Numbered from the stretch's first letter, positions 9,237 through 18,881 are shown. The stretch: DNA of 34,137 bases from Chara braunii (GCA_003427395.1 BFEA01000088.1:3660407-3694543), one strand, 5' to 3'. A program made the numbers and translations. Notes: generated from the sequence alone by a model not told the origin.

Positions 9237-9284
9237 GTCCTTAGGGACATCTGTTAAAATTGGAACAATACAGAGAGGATTAGC
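9237..9284 (+). pseudogene. U6 snRNA-like 5' half
   Basis: U6 is the catalytic snRNA of the spliceosome. The 5' stem-loop (GTCCTTAGGGACAT), TTAAAATTGGAACAATAC, an intact ACAGAGA box (9270-9276) and the AGC triad (9282-9284) appear in exact U6 order and spacing. After GATTAGC the match stops abruptly; the internal stem-loop and 3' end are absent. A 3' half is found 630 bp downstream. Confidence 0.85.
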
Positions 9285-9579
9285 CGGGCGTTCAGGTGGG
9301 AGGCGCTCCAGGAAAAGTTTTCCGTGGACAACGGTCAAGCGGGGAGTGCGATGGTCCACAACCAAGCGGAGCGAAACACTGGTGAAAGGGGGAGTGACGG
9401 GGTGCGGGAGCAGAGACGAGTCGGGTGAACCTGGCCCGGGTCTCCGACCGGGTACGTTCACAGAGAGTGCGGAGCCACAAAGGGGGTCGGGCGCAAGGCT
9501 GGCGAAGCAAAAGGGGAATGAACCTGGCGCGAATCCGCACCGGGTGCATTCAAAGTGGGAAGAGAAGAAAGCAGGGGGG

Positions 9580-9690
9580 CTGTGTGGTGGCACGCAGCAC
9601 GCAATCATTCGTCGAAACTTGGGTTTAGGGGCGAAAGACTGGTCGAGCCGTCTAGTGGTTGGCTCTCCTCGAAGTGTTCCTCAATTCAGG
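9580..9690 (+). pseudogene. 25S rRNA fragment, second copy of the domain II segment
   Basis: CTTGGGTTTAGGGGCGAAAG, ACTGGTCGAGCC, GTCTAGTGGTTGG and CTCGAAGTGTTCCTCA match the same part of 25S rRNA as 7504-7635, with independent changes. It lies between the two U6-like halves. Confidence 0.85.
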
Positions 9691-9910
9691 CGGAGGTCGC
9701 CGAACCCATGCGGCTGTAGGACCGTGCGCTGCGAGGAAGTGGACTAGTAGCGAGCTGTACAGCAAAGGACCGAGGCGGCTAGGAGAGGGAGGAGCGAACC
9801 CGGAGGGATTTCTGCGCCAGGGTACTTACGCGGAGCCGCGGGGCGCAATGGTAGAGGGAAGGGGAGGCCGAACCTGGACGGGAAAATGGTCGGGGTACAT
9901 GTGCATCGAA

Positions 9911-9982
9911 AGGGGCGATACGGAGGAGATTAGCATGGCCCCCGCGCAAGGCTGAGGCATATAAGGCGGAGGCGGTTTTTTT
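9911..9982 (+). pseudogene. U6 snRNA-like 3' half with T-run terminator
   Basis: GCGATAC, then GAGATTAGCATGGCCCC and GCGCAAGG, then TGA, GCAT, ATAA, ending in seven T (9976-9982), follow U6 from the ACAGAGA region to the Pol III terminator. The ACAGAGA box is altered to ACGGAGG (9920-9926); the AGC triad (9932-9934) is intact. The 5' stem-loop is missing. It shares about 20 bases with the end of the 5' half at 9237-9284, so the two are overlapping fragments, not a clean split. Confidence 0.85.
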
Positions 9983-10154
9983 CGTCTTTTAGATTGGGTT
10001 GTCGGAGTTCCGTTCGATGGTGTGTTTCGGGCGCGGTCCCGCTACTCTGTCAACATGCGCTAGAGTACGCATTGACGACGACGAGGAGACGGGAACAAGG
10101 ATAGAGAGGGGAGAGTGGTTTGAACCCGGACGGAAAGCTGCCCCGGGTGCATTC

Positions 10155-11290
10155 GGGGATCGGGGTGGCTGAGCAGTAGGCAGGAAGGTGACGGGCCGAG
10201 GTAGTGGTAGGCTCTGCTTGAGCTCGGCCGAACAGCGGAGGCTGTGGCGGAAGTGTGTGGGAATGGCGGCGAGTTGGTTATAGGAGATGTGAAGTAAATC
10301 AGGCTTGCCTGTGTCTGATCGTTCTGAAAGTTCCCAGGGGCTGAACGAGGTAAGGCAGCGGGTGGCGCGCTGGCAGCAACGCAGCGGGGGCACAGGCATT
10401 AAGGCGGGCGAGGTAAGTGCAAGAGCGGAGTGTCGGAGAGACGGGTGAGTGAGCAAATGAACCTGGATGGGCCCGCTCGCCAGGTGCACGCGCAAGCTCG
10501 AATGGGGAAGCAAAGCGCCAGGAAGGAAGGAAACCAGCAACGGGTGTTTAGGTGGAGGAGAGACAGAGTGAGTGTAAGGTGATGGGCGAAGCAGGGACCA
10601 TTCCAGCTGCGGAACGACGGATAGTAAGGCGGTGAGGAAAGCGGAATGAACCCAGGGCGCGCCTTCACGCCGGATTCATTCGGAAGGAGTTATAGAAAAA
10701 GCGGGCAGGGCGCAGAGGAGGACGAGCAATTTGCTCGATTGTAAGCGGTTCCGGGCGAGAATAAGAGATGTGAGAGAAGAGGGGTGCGCAGGAAGGCAAT
10801 GGGAGAGGAGTAGACTCGAAGGGGCTATGTATCTTTCTGTGATTCAGCGAATGGTACATTTCTACCCCACAGCAAGAAGTGGCCCGTAGGTGGTGGGTGA
10901 TGGCTCTCTCGGAACTGTCGGAGTACGATGCGCGAAAGTGGCCGGCATCTAGTGTCGATTGGTTCCACCCACCTTATTGACCCGCCGGCTCGTAATTGCG
11001 GGATTGCCAAACTCAATCGGCTTCGCGGCACTCCTGTCTAAGCGCTGTCGACCCGGTGATCGGCTTGCCCTGTGTGGCCGTTCGTGGTAATTACGAGAGC
11101 ACGTCGGCTGGTGTCATTGTTACCCGTTTGGCCGTCGGACTGGTTGACAACGGAATCGAAGGGGGAGTTAGTAAGATGCTGATGCATCTAACCCATTGTT
11201 AGCGGTGGGTTCGTTTGAATTTCCTCATCTTATCATCGGGAGTAGAGCCACTATGAGGAAAGTATATTTCCACGTTTCGGCAGTAGGTTC
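10155..11290. other. no gene seen; GA-rich, with hairpin-family copies
   Basis: Two copies of the GAATGAACC hairpin family (10455, 10644) lie in purine-rich sequence to about 10830, then more balanced sequence to 11290. No convincing ORF, tRNA or rRNA piece. Confidence 0.4.
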
Positions 11291-11660
11291 ATTCCAATTT
11301 TGCTTGCCATTGCGATGGGAGTAGCGCGAGGCTAGCCGCAGAAATCGGAGAGCTTACCTCGAAGTTAGCAATGTGAGATAAGCTGAAGCTTGAAGCCGAG
11401 CGATGGTGTAAATTGCATGCGTTAAAGCGCGGGCGAGGGAGTAAGTGAATGGGCATCGGGTGCAGCTTTCTGAGTGATGGGAGTGAGCGTGCGTAAGCAG
11501 AGGGTAAAGGCATGGTGCACGAAAGAGTGAGCTTGCAAGAAAGCGGCGCCGTGGGTGTATGAGAGAGAGAGAGAGAAAGGTAGGAGTACTTGTATGCGAT
11601 GCACCTTCCCGTGTTCTAGAGTAAGAGTCAACACCAGGTCGTGTCGCAACAGCGTAGTGT
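11291..11660. other. unassigned sequence fused to the broken LINE end
   Basis: The LINE frame runs on into this stretch on the minus strand, but its similarity to RT ends at about 11661. A short GA microsatellite lies at 11559-11576. The junction suggests a rearrangement. Confidence 0.45.
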
Positions 11661-13170
11661 ACTCCCTGGATGAATGCTCCCTGCTCACCTCCGGTTAGTT
11701 GCGGGAGATATCTGGCTAGTCTCAAAGCTAAGGCCTTGGCCAACAGTTTGTACGCTACATTCAGTAAAGAAATCGGTCTCCTGTTGCGTACGTCTCTTTT
11801 GTCTCCTTTTTTGTATAGTAGAGTTATTATTCCTTTTACCCAACCAGTAGGAAGCTGCCTACCTTCAAGAACGTCGTTGTAGATTTGCAGCAGGAAGGGG
11901 CCTGTGGAGTCCCAGGTAGCGATGAACAGCTCTACCGGGAGGCCGTCCAATCCTGGACACTTCCCCAGCGCCATCTGACCTGCTGCGTGCCTGAGTTCCT
12001 CGAGCATAAGAGGTCTGTCGAGATCTAGCCTTGCCTGTTGGGTTAGTCTCCGCTTTGATCTATTCCAGAAATCCGACTGCAGCAATAGGTCTGTACCGAA
12101 CGATTCGTTCGGTTTGCGGGAGGTGAGAATGTCTTTAAAGTAATCTGCTGCATATGAGCACATCTCGAGTGAGGAGTCAGCTATGGGAGCATCTTCGTTG
12201 AACGGGTAAGCTAGTTCCCTCATTAAGGGCTTCGTACTTCTGAGGAGCAGAGACCTGAACGTAAGTTTTGTCATGCGGTCGAACCTCAGGATTCCTCTGA
12301 TTTTGAGCCAGTCCAACCACTGTTCCTGTCTTTGAGTTTCCAATTTCTCCAATTCCTGTAGCAATGCCTTTCTGATTTTGGACCAGTAGCAGTCTGCATA
12401 GGCGTCTCTACCGAGGTTTCTTTCGGCCTCTTGGATTTTGTTTTTAATTATATGCTCTTTTAAGTTTCGATTGCCGGCCTTGATCTGAGAAAAAACATCG
12501 AGCGCCGATTGTATGATCTTCAATCCCGCATCAGCCCACCTTTCGTTACTTATAAATAAGTCTTTTGCCTGCGCCCATTTTCCCATGTGTTTGTTAACCC
12601 ACGCGACAATGCCTGGATCGTTAAGATGGGTTACACTTAGTCTGAAAGTACCACGGTGTGTTTCCGTCTGTTCTGATACCAGCACCTCCAACAAAACCGG
12701 ATGGTGATCTGAGATGGACCCTATCTGTACTTCAGAACTGATGCTCCTTTCATTGAAAGTCCCTCTAGCTAAGAAGAAGTCTAGTCTCCGTCTCGGACCT
12801 GCAGTATGGTTATCCGGTTGAGGTCCAAACCAGGTGAAACCCGGATCGTCTGGATTCATATTGCGGTAGACATCAGCGAATCCATATGTGGCCATGAATT
12901 CAGTGAGGAGGCTGGTATCCTGCCTGATGGGTGTGACTGTCGGGGAGTCGAGCCCAGGGAGCAGGACTGTGTTCCAATCAGCTGCTAGCAGAAGGTTTTC
13001 GGTGTCCGGGATGTATGCTGGTAAATTCTGGAAGAAAATAATCCTTTCCCGGTAATCCACTGAGGCGTATATGGCCATGATCGCCCAGTCCTCATCTACT
13101 ACTGCGAACTTAACCCACACAAATCTCCCTTGAGGATCTGCAAAGTTATCGATGATCTCTATGTCTAAGC
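11661..13170 (-). pseudogene. LINE ORF2: endonuclease C-terminal part and partial RT
   Basis: Continues the endonuclease (LLLAADWNTVL, RRLDFFLARG, SISDHHPVLLEV, with the catalytic DHH). After a linker come the first RT blocks: ALGKCPGLDGLPVELF, GIITLLYKKGDKRDVRNRRPISLLN, YKLLAKALALRL and GGEQGAFIQG. Similarity then stops, before the FADD catalytic block. The open frame runs to 11354, but the last ~100 residues are foreign. A long intact frame suggests fairly recent insertion. Confidence 0.88.
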
Positions 13171-13418
13171 TTTTTTATGAAGAGTACCCCAGTGCCCCCT
13201 CTAGTTCCAGTGGCCGGAGCCCAGAACTGGGGACCACTCCACCAGCCCTGGGCCTGGATGAATTTGTCTTGATCTAGCTTTGACTCTTGTACACACAAAA
13301 TATTCACTTTTTCTGCGTGGCACCATGAAACTAACCGGTCTTTTTTGTACCGGTTCGAAGTGTCTCCTAGTCCTCGTACATTCCAACAGGCGATTTTAAC
13401 GCGGTTTGGCAGGACCAT
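13121..13418 (-). pseudogene. LINE ORF2 start: endonuclease N-terminal part
   Basis: Starts MVLPNRVKIACWNVRGLG, the hallmark opening of an apurinic-type endonuclease, with catalytic Glu in CVQESK and GGTGVLF. The frame fails in an A-run (about 13168-13173); in the next frame the protein goes on with LDIEIIDNFADPQGRFVWVKF, so a one-base indel separates this piece from the following one. Confidence 0.85.
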
Positions 13419-15828
13419 AACCTGGTCTCACCGTTCCGCCGTGCTGTTGGATTCGGCTGGCCTGGTCCCCTGGGGCTTTCCTTCGCTTGTCCTCTTCTTC
13501 AGCTGACGTCGGGAGCTCAGTGAGAGTCCACGGACTCTTCAACTGAGCTCCGAACTGCTCTGAAAGAACGAATTCTTTCAGAGTTGTATGGTTGATCCAG
13601 TCTGCGATTGTTATTGCTGATAACCCTTCTACTAACTTGATTGTAGACAGGGTATTGCTGTTCTGATCTGCAAACTCGGACAGGGATACCCAGTATGGGA
13701 AGAGTGCTTGGAAGTTTTCACTCAGCTCTTCTGAAATGTGCACATGTAGGAAAATAGGATACAGTCCGATTCTTTTACCTTCGGCTACTTCTATCACGTG
13801 CCTCCCCATTTTCGGTTCCGGCAGGATTCGGACTTGCCCAATAACTTTGATTATTTTCCTCACATTGCCCAGGATCGTTAGTTCTGTTGGTTGGCCCTCC
13901 ACCTTGGTGGCTGGCAAAGTCAGTGCCCCTGAGGGCTGTGTGAAGGTAAGCACCATGGGACCCTGATCTGAAGAGATGCAGATCAAGGGAACCATGCACT
14001 CCTCCATTTTCCCTTTTTCTTTACAGGAAAGGCTCCTCATTGGCTGTGCTTCTGCCAGTGTTGCCCCTTTTGCACCTTTCTGCATTTTTCTGTCGTCAGC
14101 TCTGCGCAACGCAAGAGGTGGCTGAGTGGCGGAAGTGTCCCCCCCCGTTCCGGCGGCACCTTTCTGAAACAGGGCCCGATTTGCAGCTTTTGCCACGTCC
14201 TTCCCATTTCCCAGTCCATTGGTTCGTGCTTTTTTCTGGGCTGAGGAGTCTTTCTGGTTTTTATTTCTTTCCGCCTCTCTTTCAGGTGTGGGCTCTGACG
14301 ATTCCTTGGATCCTGCGAGATCCTCCAGCCGGGGATCATTCCCAGTATCAACCCCGGCTGTTATCTGCAATGTTTGTTGGATTTGCTGGTTGGGTATTTG
14401 GGGCCTGAAACCCCATATTCGGGAGTCTGACCCAGTAGGGGGTAGGACATCCCCCTTATCCTGCCAACTGTCGAGAGGGATGAGATCTTGTCTGTGATTT
14501 AGGAAGAGTGCATTGTCATGCCTCGAAGGATAGGCTCTTATTTCTGAAGTTCTGCCCGGCGAGGCGAAAGTTCTGCGCCTCAGATCCGAGGCTTCTGATC
14601 CTCCCTTCGAGGCGCCACTTGTCCTTCCCAGACCATTATGTCTCACGAGAGGTCTGACTTGCAGACTTTCGTAGTCACTGTCCTGAAATTCCCAATGTTC
14701 AGAGGGAGGAGGAGGAGGAGGGGTTCGTTCTCTGACTCCCCATCTTTTCCGTTCCAGGGGGTGAGCCCCCCCCCCCACCCATTCCACTCCCCCCGGTCCT
14801 CCCCATCCTGACCCTCCCACACGTCCCTGCAGCGGAGGCCAGCCTGAGTCTCCCTGAGACCGGTTCCGGCCTCCCGCTGAGGGTTGGTGGGGGGGTGGCG
14901 GAGGAGGGGGGAAATGGGGGGGGGAGGGTGGGGGGGTTGGGATTCTCCAAACCTGTGAACAACGGGCTTGCCCAGCTCCTTTCCAGTTCCTTGCTGGGCA
15001 TCCATCATCGAATTCTGTATGGAAAAATCCTCTACATTCTGAGCACCACGGGGTGTCTGGCTTCGCAATTTCCACTTCCACAGAGCCCCCATTGTTGGGC
15101 AGATCCACAGACAGGTATCTGGTATACTTCTCTTTGGCCGATGGTTCTAAGTCGAATCTGACGCTCACTAGTTCCGGTTCCTCAGGTTTCTTTGAAACTG
15201 GATTTTCCTTGATCACTTTTCCGAAAGCCAATTCTACAGCATCTTTCAGGACAGGAAGAGCAGCCAACGGGATTCTCAAGCATCTAATTCAAAAGGAATC
15301 AATTTTCAGTTTGTCTCTCCATTCTTGCAGCTCTCTCCAAGGTTTGAAGAAAATTGTGTACTTTTTCCCGTCCAATTCTATCTTGTCAGATTCCATTCTC
15401 AGCATCCATTTGGTAACTTCCTTAGTGCTGGCCACGTAGGAGAGCAGGTTTTTCCCTTCATTTCTGAAAAAAACTCTCTTTGGCTCATCACCCAACATTG
15501 GCATGCCTATCCATCCATTCTCATACAACCTGATTGCTCTGCCCTTGATATCCAATGGCAGGGGAACTGCATCCTGACCAAAAAAGACCATGACCACATG
15601 CTCCCTAAGCCATTGTGCCTGCACTGCATAAACCCTTGGGTCAATTTTGATTCGCACACGATCTGGTTCCCTGATTACTCTCGAAAATTGTGCCGTACAC
15701 AGACCAGAAGGGAGAATCCTCTGTCTGTAGCATTCGTCAAACAGGTTCCATAGCCTGTTTTTTTCTGCATCAGAAAAAATTTCCAAATTAACTAGATCAT
15801 CCGCCCCTGTTTGAGGATTACCTTCCAT
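13396..15828 (-). pseudogene. LINE ORF1 (RNA-binding protein), one in-frame stop
   Basis: ORF1 proteins bind the LINE RNA. The first 179 codons (15828-15289) hold a segment like the N-terminal domain of plant LINE ORF1 proteins (QWLREHVVMVFFGQD, WIGMPMLG, YTIFFKPWRELQEW). A TGA at 15289-15291 breaks an otherwise continuous frame that continues to 13396. A zinc-knuckle-like motif CSEC-x4-H-x6-C lies at about 15060-15015. It is followed by a proline/glycine low-complexity stretch (14960-14710), a long polar region with PTPEREAERNKNQKDSS, and a conserved-looking C-terminal part (VPLICISSDQGP, FPYWVSLSEF). About 810 codons, long for an ORF1. Confidence 0.75.
14700..14945 (+). other. G-run-rich stretch (G-quadruplex-prone)
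   Basis: The plus strand at 14883-14940 has G-runs of 6-9 separated by 1-4 bases; C-runs lie at 14766-14776. On the coding (minus) strand this gives the proline/glycine stretch of LINE ORF1. Confidence 0.7.
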
Positions 15829-16852
15829 TGTAACCTTTCAAGACTGCTACCGCCTGGGGAAAAACGGGTTTTGATGCAGGAAAGTATCTACTCTGAAATT
15901 GCTCGATCTCCCACCGAGCCCAAATTCTTATAGCTGGGAGATAAGACTACAGGAGCCTCCTCCACTGATCGTAGGAATTGGGTTGGGGAGATGTGGATGT
16001 CGTTTCTCCGTTGTCCACTGCAGAATAGTACATTTACTGAGCTGCGTTGTAAACACGGATATAAGATGAGAGAATTCGACCAGTGGAATCTGAACCGATG
16101 TTTTCTACCCACTCAGCGTGAAATTTTAAGTTCCCAAGTGAGAAGTAACAGGACCATCTCGTTGAGCATATACCAATGCCACCGATTACTCTATTCTTTG
16201 GGAAACGACTTGCGATATGACCCGCTCAGCATAAAATTCCAACATCCAGATTAATTATCAGGACTGTCACATTGAACATTTCCAAAGGACACTAAATACT
16301 CTTTCCTCTGCGTTATGACGTGCGCTTTGGCAGACTCGATAAGTTCAATTCCCTTTAGTCAGTTCAATTCTCCAGACTTCCGTGGCGCCAAATTTCAGTG
16401 GGACGAAGACAGACTGGAAACTAATTTCGAGGGCAATGTCCCGACTTCAATAGAACCCAATTTACCACGAGCGAATAGTAAATTGGATATTATCTCCGCG
16501 GGCTCCCTCTTATCCTACTGAATCGAAGCTTTCTACACAACCAGTCGTGAGATTCTAACCATCGATTGGAAACGTGCAGGACCCGCGCCGCGAACATCTC
16601 CCATCACCAGCGAATACTTTTCCTTTTGAGTAGCGATGTGCGATCTAAATGACTCACTCCGTAACCATCGGTGGGCGCGAGATTTCTAGATCACGGCATT
16701 CTACTCAAACGCTTGAAGTTCTAACTCCCAACGTGAAAGGAAGCAAATACATAGAGCACATCCAGGGGACAGAGATTACCCTTGTCTTTGCTTCACGGCC
16801 TGAGTTCCTTGGATTGTTGCTGTCGACGTACGCTGGCTGGTTGCTGCTGAGT
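15829..16852. other. no gene seen; may include LINE 5' UTR
   Basis: Lies just upstream of LINE ORF1 on its strand. Mixed composition with short repeated words such as AGTTCAATTC (about 16345 and 16360). The LINE 5' boundary cannot be set. Confidence 0.4.
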
Positions 16853-16924
16853 CGCCCGTTCTCAACAAATGAACTCTTCGCCCACTGCTGGGCCGCCCGT
16901 TTACCTCAATTGAACTCTTCGCCC
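16853..16924 (+). repeat. 31-bp direct repeat, two copies
   Basis: CGCCCGTT...GAACTCTTCGCCC occurs at 16853-16883 and 16894-16924, with few differences and a 41-base period. Confidence 0.75.
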
Positions 16925-17516
16925 TTCTCGCGCTTGGAGCAAGGTCTACGCCTTGTCCCTGCTGCTTGTTCTCCCTACGGTCACATATCCGACTTCCGAC
17001 GAGGATTGGCTAACCTGCCTCTAGGCTTGTGTACTCCGCTGAGCCATACCTCAGAACGATAGGGAGGAAGTTCAACGAGCTCCTGCCTTGTGGCAAGCGC
17101 ATATGTCCCCGTATGTCCAGGCTGCACGGCGCAGCCGGGACTGTGATCTTGACAAAGATTGGGTCTAGTGGCTGGGTTGAAAGTGATGGAGTTGTGGAGG
17201 TATGACAGGTGGCAAGGATGTAGGTGAGTCTAGGCTTAGACAGGGGCCGCCTGGATGCAATGGCCACAGAACGCAAAGGCGTTCGCCCCACCACTCAAGG
17301 TGGGGGTGTGACCAAGCACGTTTCCGGAGCTAATGCCATAGCCCTGGACCTGGCGGGGCGAGCTAGGCGATGGAGATGTCTCGTGCACGCCGCTCGTCAC
17401 TTCGCTCTACACAGCTCCGGAAAACGGCTTGCTCAGCCTGCACTCACGGTGGAGGAACCGCCAACGGGAAAGCAGCACTAACGCACGCGCGAGCGCAGAA
17501 CGCAGCCGCCGTCATT
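16925..17516. other. no gene seen
   Basis: Several open stretches on both strands, none resembling a known protein. Becomes GC-rich toward 17500. Confidence 0.4.
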
Positions 17517-17571
17517 CTCCGGTAGTGGTACCGCAAACGGTAGTGCCGCGCTAGCGCTGCCGTTACCGGAG
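17517..17571. repeat. long imperfect hairpin
   Basis: CTCCGGTA (17517-17524) pairs exactly with TACCGGAG (17564-17571). Inside, ACGGTAGTGC (17537-17546) pairs with GCGCTGCCGT (17554-17563) with G-U pairs. The right arm is a continuous 18 bases; the left has a 12-base bulge. Confidence 0.65.
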
Positions 17572-18535
17572 CCCCCCCGAATCCTCGGCCAGCCAGTTTA
17601 GGCCCGGGCCCAACTGATACTTCGTTCGCGTTTACTCCCGACTTTTGGTGAGTAAATTGCCAACGCCATCATAGCCGGCCGCCTTCGTGTTGTAGCTCTC
17701 ACGATAGCCTCACGATTGCCACACCTCCATGCCTCTTCCGCTCCCTTCATCTATCCTCTTTTCTGACACCCAGTTTCTCCCGACATCCCGCGCCTCACTT
17801 CCTCTCCCGTCCGGCAAACCTCACCCCCTCGCAGATCGCGCCTCCTCCCTCGCGTGGCCTAGCCACCCGTCGTCCGGCTCGTGCACGCCCCTCTCACGCT
17901 GCGCCCCTACCCTCCCTCCGCCACACATTTACCTCCTCTCCGGCCCACCTTCGCCCTCCCCCCTCGCGCTCTTCCAGCGCCTGCGCTCCTACCGATCCCA
18001 CCATTCTGGCGCTGGACGTTCCCGCGTGCCGATTCCACCACTCCGAATCCCATTGGACCCGCGCGTGTTTCTGCACTGCGCCTCCCCCTTCTCCCCCTCG
18101 ATCATCCCGACTGTACCCCCGATACGATCTCCACCCTCCAGATTCGCCTCGATGGTGTTCCCCATTCTCCCGATTGCGCCCTCCCGGTGCCACTCCCTTT
18201 GTCGCCCGCCAACCTCCTCCCCGTAAGTGCTTATCTCCGCGGCGCACGTCCTTCCGATCCCCATTCCAATTTCCTTTCCCCAACCCGCTTTTCTACCATG
18301 CTCATGTCGACCATCTCGATCCCCGTGCACTGCCCTAGCGGCTCGCCCACGCCATTTGCCGCCCGTTCCCCTTCCCCCAGGCAATAGATCTTCGATCCTC
18401 GCGGAAGACATTGTAAAGTGCGGAGACTGCCTGGGAGGGGACAGCTCCATTATCTTAACTCTAGTAGCACACACAGACTGAATCGGATAGACATCTTTGC
18501 ACGCCGCGAGAGAAAAGAGAGAGTTTTAGCACACT
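17572..18535 (+). other. C-rich region, possible leader exon with intron
   Basis: 17730-18380 is strongly C-rich, open in two plus-strand frames with Pro/Ser-rich translations. At 18223 the bases CC|GTAAGT form a full consensus 5' splice site; a pyrimidine run ending in CAG at 18380 could be its acceptor (158 bp). This might be an upstream part of the gene at 18990, but no protein family is recognised. Confidence 0.3.
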
Positions 18536-18558
18536 CATTAATATCCATATAAATTCAC
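18536..18558 (+). promoter_or_regulatory. TATA-like element, first of two copies
   Basis: TATCCATATAAATTCAC at 18542-18558 is repeated exactly at 18710-18726. CATATAAA resembles a TATA box. Each copy is followed by a GA tract. Distance to the ATG at 18990 is about 440 bp. Confidence 0.4.
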
Positions 18559-18578
18559 TGCCCCCCTCCTCCCCCAAC

Positions 18579-18582
<4 letters not shown>

Positions 18583-18639
<57 letters not shown>
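18583..18639 (+). repeat. (AG)n microsatellite, ~57 bp
   Basis: Pure AG dinucleotide tract downstream of the first TATA-like element. GA tracts in plant promoters can bind GAGA-type factors; that role here is inference. Confidence 0.95.
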
Positions 18640-18646
<7 letters not shown>

Positions 18647-18704
18647 TCGGCCTCACAGAGCCGGAAGGTGCGCAGGAGACAGTTCGACCGCTACGAACCG
18701 ATTG

Positions 18705-18726
18705 ATTAGTATCCATATAAATTCAC
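18705..18726 (+). promoter_or_regulatory. TATA-like element, second copy
   Basis: Exact 17-bp repeat of 18542-18558, four bases before the next AG tract and about 280 bp before the ATG. Together with the tract it looks like a duplicated promoter module. Confidence 0.4.
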
Positions 18727-18727
18727 G

Positions 18728-18730
<3 letters not shown>

Positions 18731-18772
<42 letters not shown>
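18731..18772 (+). repeat. (AG)n microsatellite, 42 bp
   Basis: Pure AG tract directly after the second TATA-like element. Confidence 0.95.
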
Positions 18773-18774
<2 letters not shown>

Positions 18775-18846
18775 CGGACCGAAAATCGGGATCACAGAGC
18801 GGGACGAGAGCGTGGACACATCTAGAGCCTCACACTGGGATTAATT

Positions 18847-18854
<8 letters not shown>

Positions 18855-18881
<27 letters not shown>
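18855..18881 (+). repeat. (GA)n microsatellite, 27 bp
   Basis: Third and shortest GA tract, about 110 bp before the ATG of the 1086-codon gene. It would lie in its 5' UTR. Confidence 0.95.

Larger units (their letters stand above)
8334..10681 (+). repeat. family of ~36-nt hairpins, at least 8 dispersed copies
   Basis: A left arm close to GAATGAACCCGG and a right arm close to CCGGGTGCATTC, nearly its reverse complement, lie 10-14 bases apart at 8334-8369, 9425-9460, 9516-9551, 9792-9829, 9865-9906 (weak), 10118-10154, 10455-10492 and 10644-10681. Arms are kept while loops vary freely, as expected for a selected or recently spread structure. All copies are in the same orientation. Partial resemblance to the 25S segment GATGAACCGG...CCGGGTTACGG makes rRNA ancestry possible. 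Confidence 0.72.
11661..15828 (-). mobile_element. L1-like LINE, 3'-truncated
   Basis: On the minus strand: ORF1 (15828-13396), then ORF2 with endonuclease and the first half of RT (13418-11661). ORF2 overlaps the end of ORF1 by 23 bases. The RT catalytic block, thumb and 3' UTR are missing. LINEs are usually shortened at the 5' end by incomplete reverse transcription, so this loss must come from a later break. Confidence 0.88.

Noticed and set aside
9028-9747. 239-codon plus-strand ORF
   Set aside because: It runs straight through the U6-like 5' half, hairpin copies and a 25S rRNA fragment, so it is a chance frame in structured GC-rich DNA.
10840-10865. Similarity of GCGAATGG...CATT to the start of 18S rRNA
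   Set aside because: Only about 16 of 23 bases agree and neighbours do not continue the match.
11295-11345. CATTGCGATGG, as in 25S rRNA
   Set aside because: An 11-base match without flanking agreement may be chance.
12806-14497. Plus-strand ORFs within the LINE
   Set aside because: They are antisense shadows of LINE ORF1 and ORF2.
17729-18387. Two overlapping Pro/Ser-rich ORFs taken as separate genes
   Set aside because: C-rich DNA opens several frames at once. I kept the region only as a possible leader exon.
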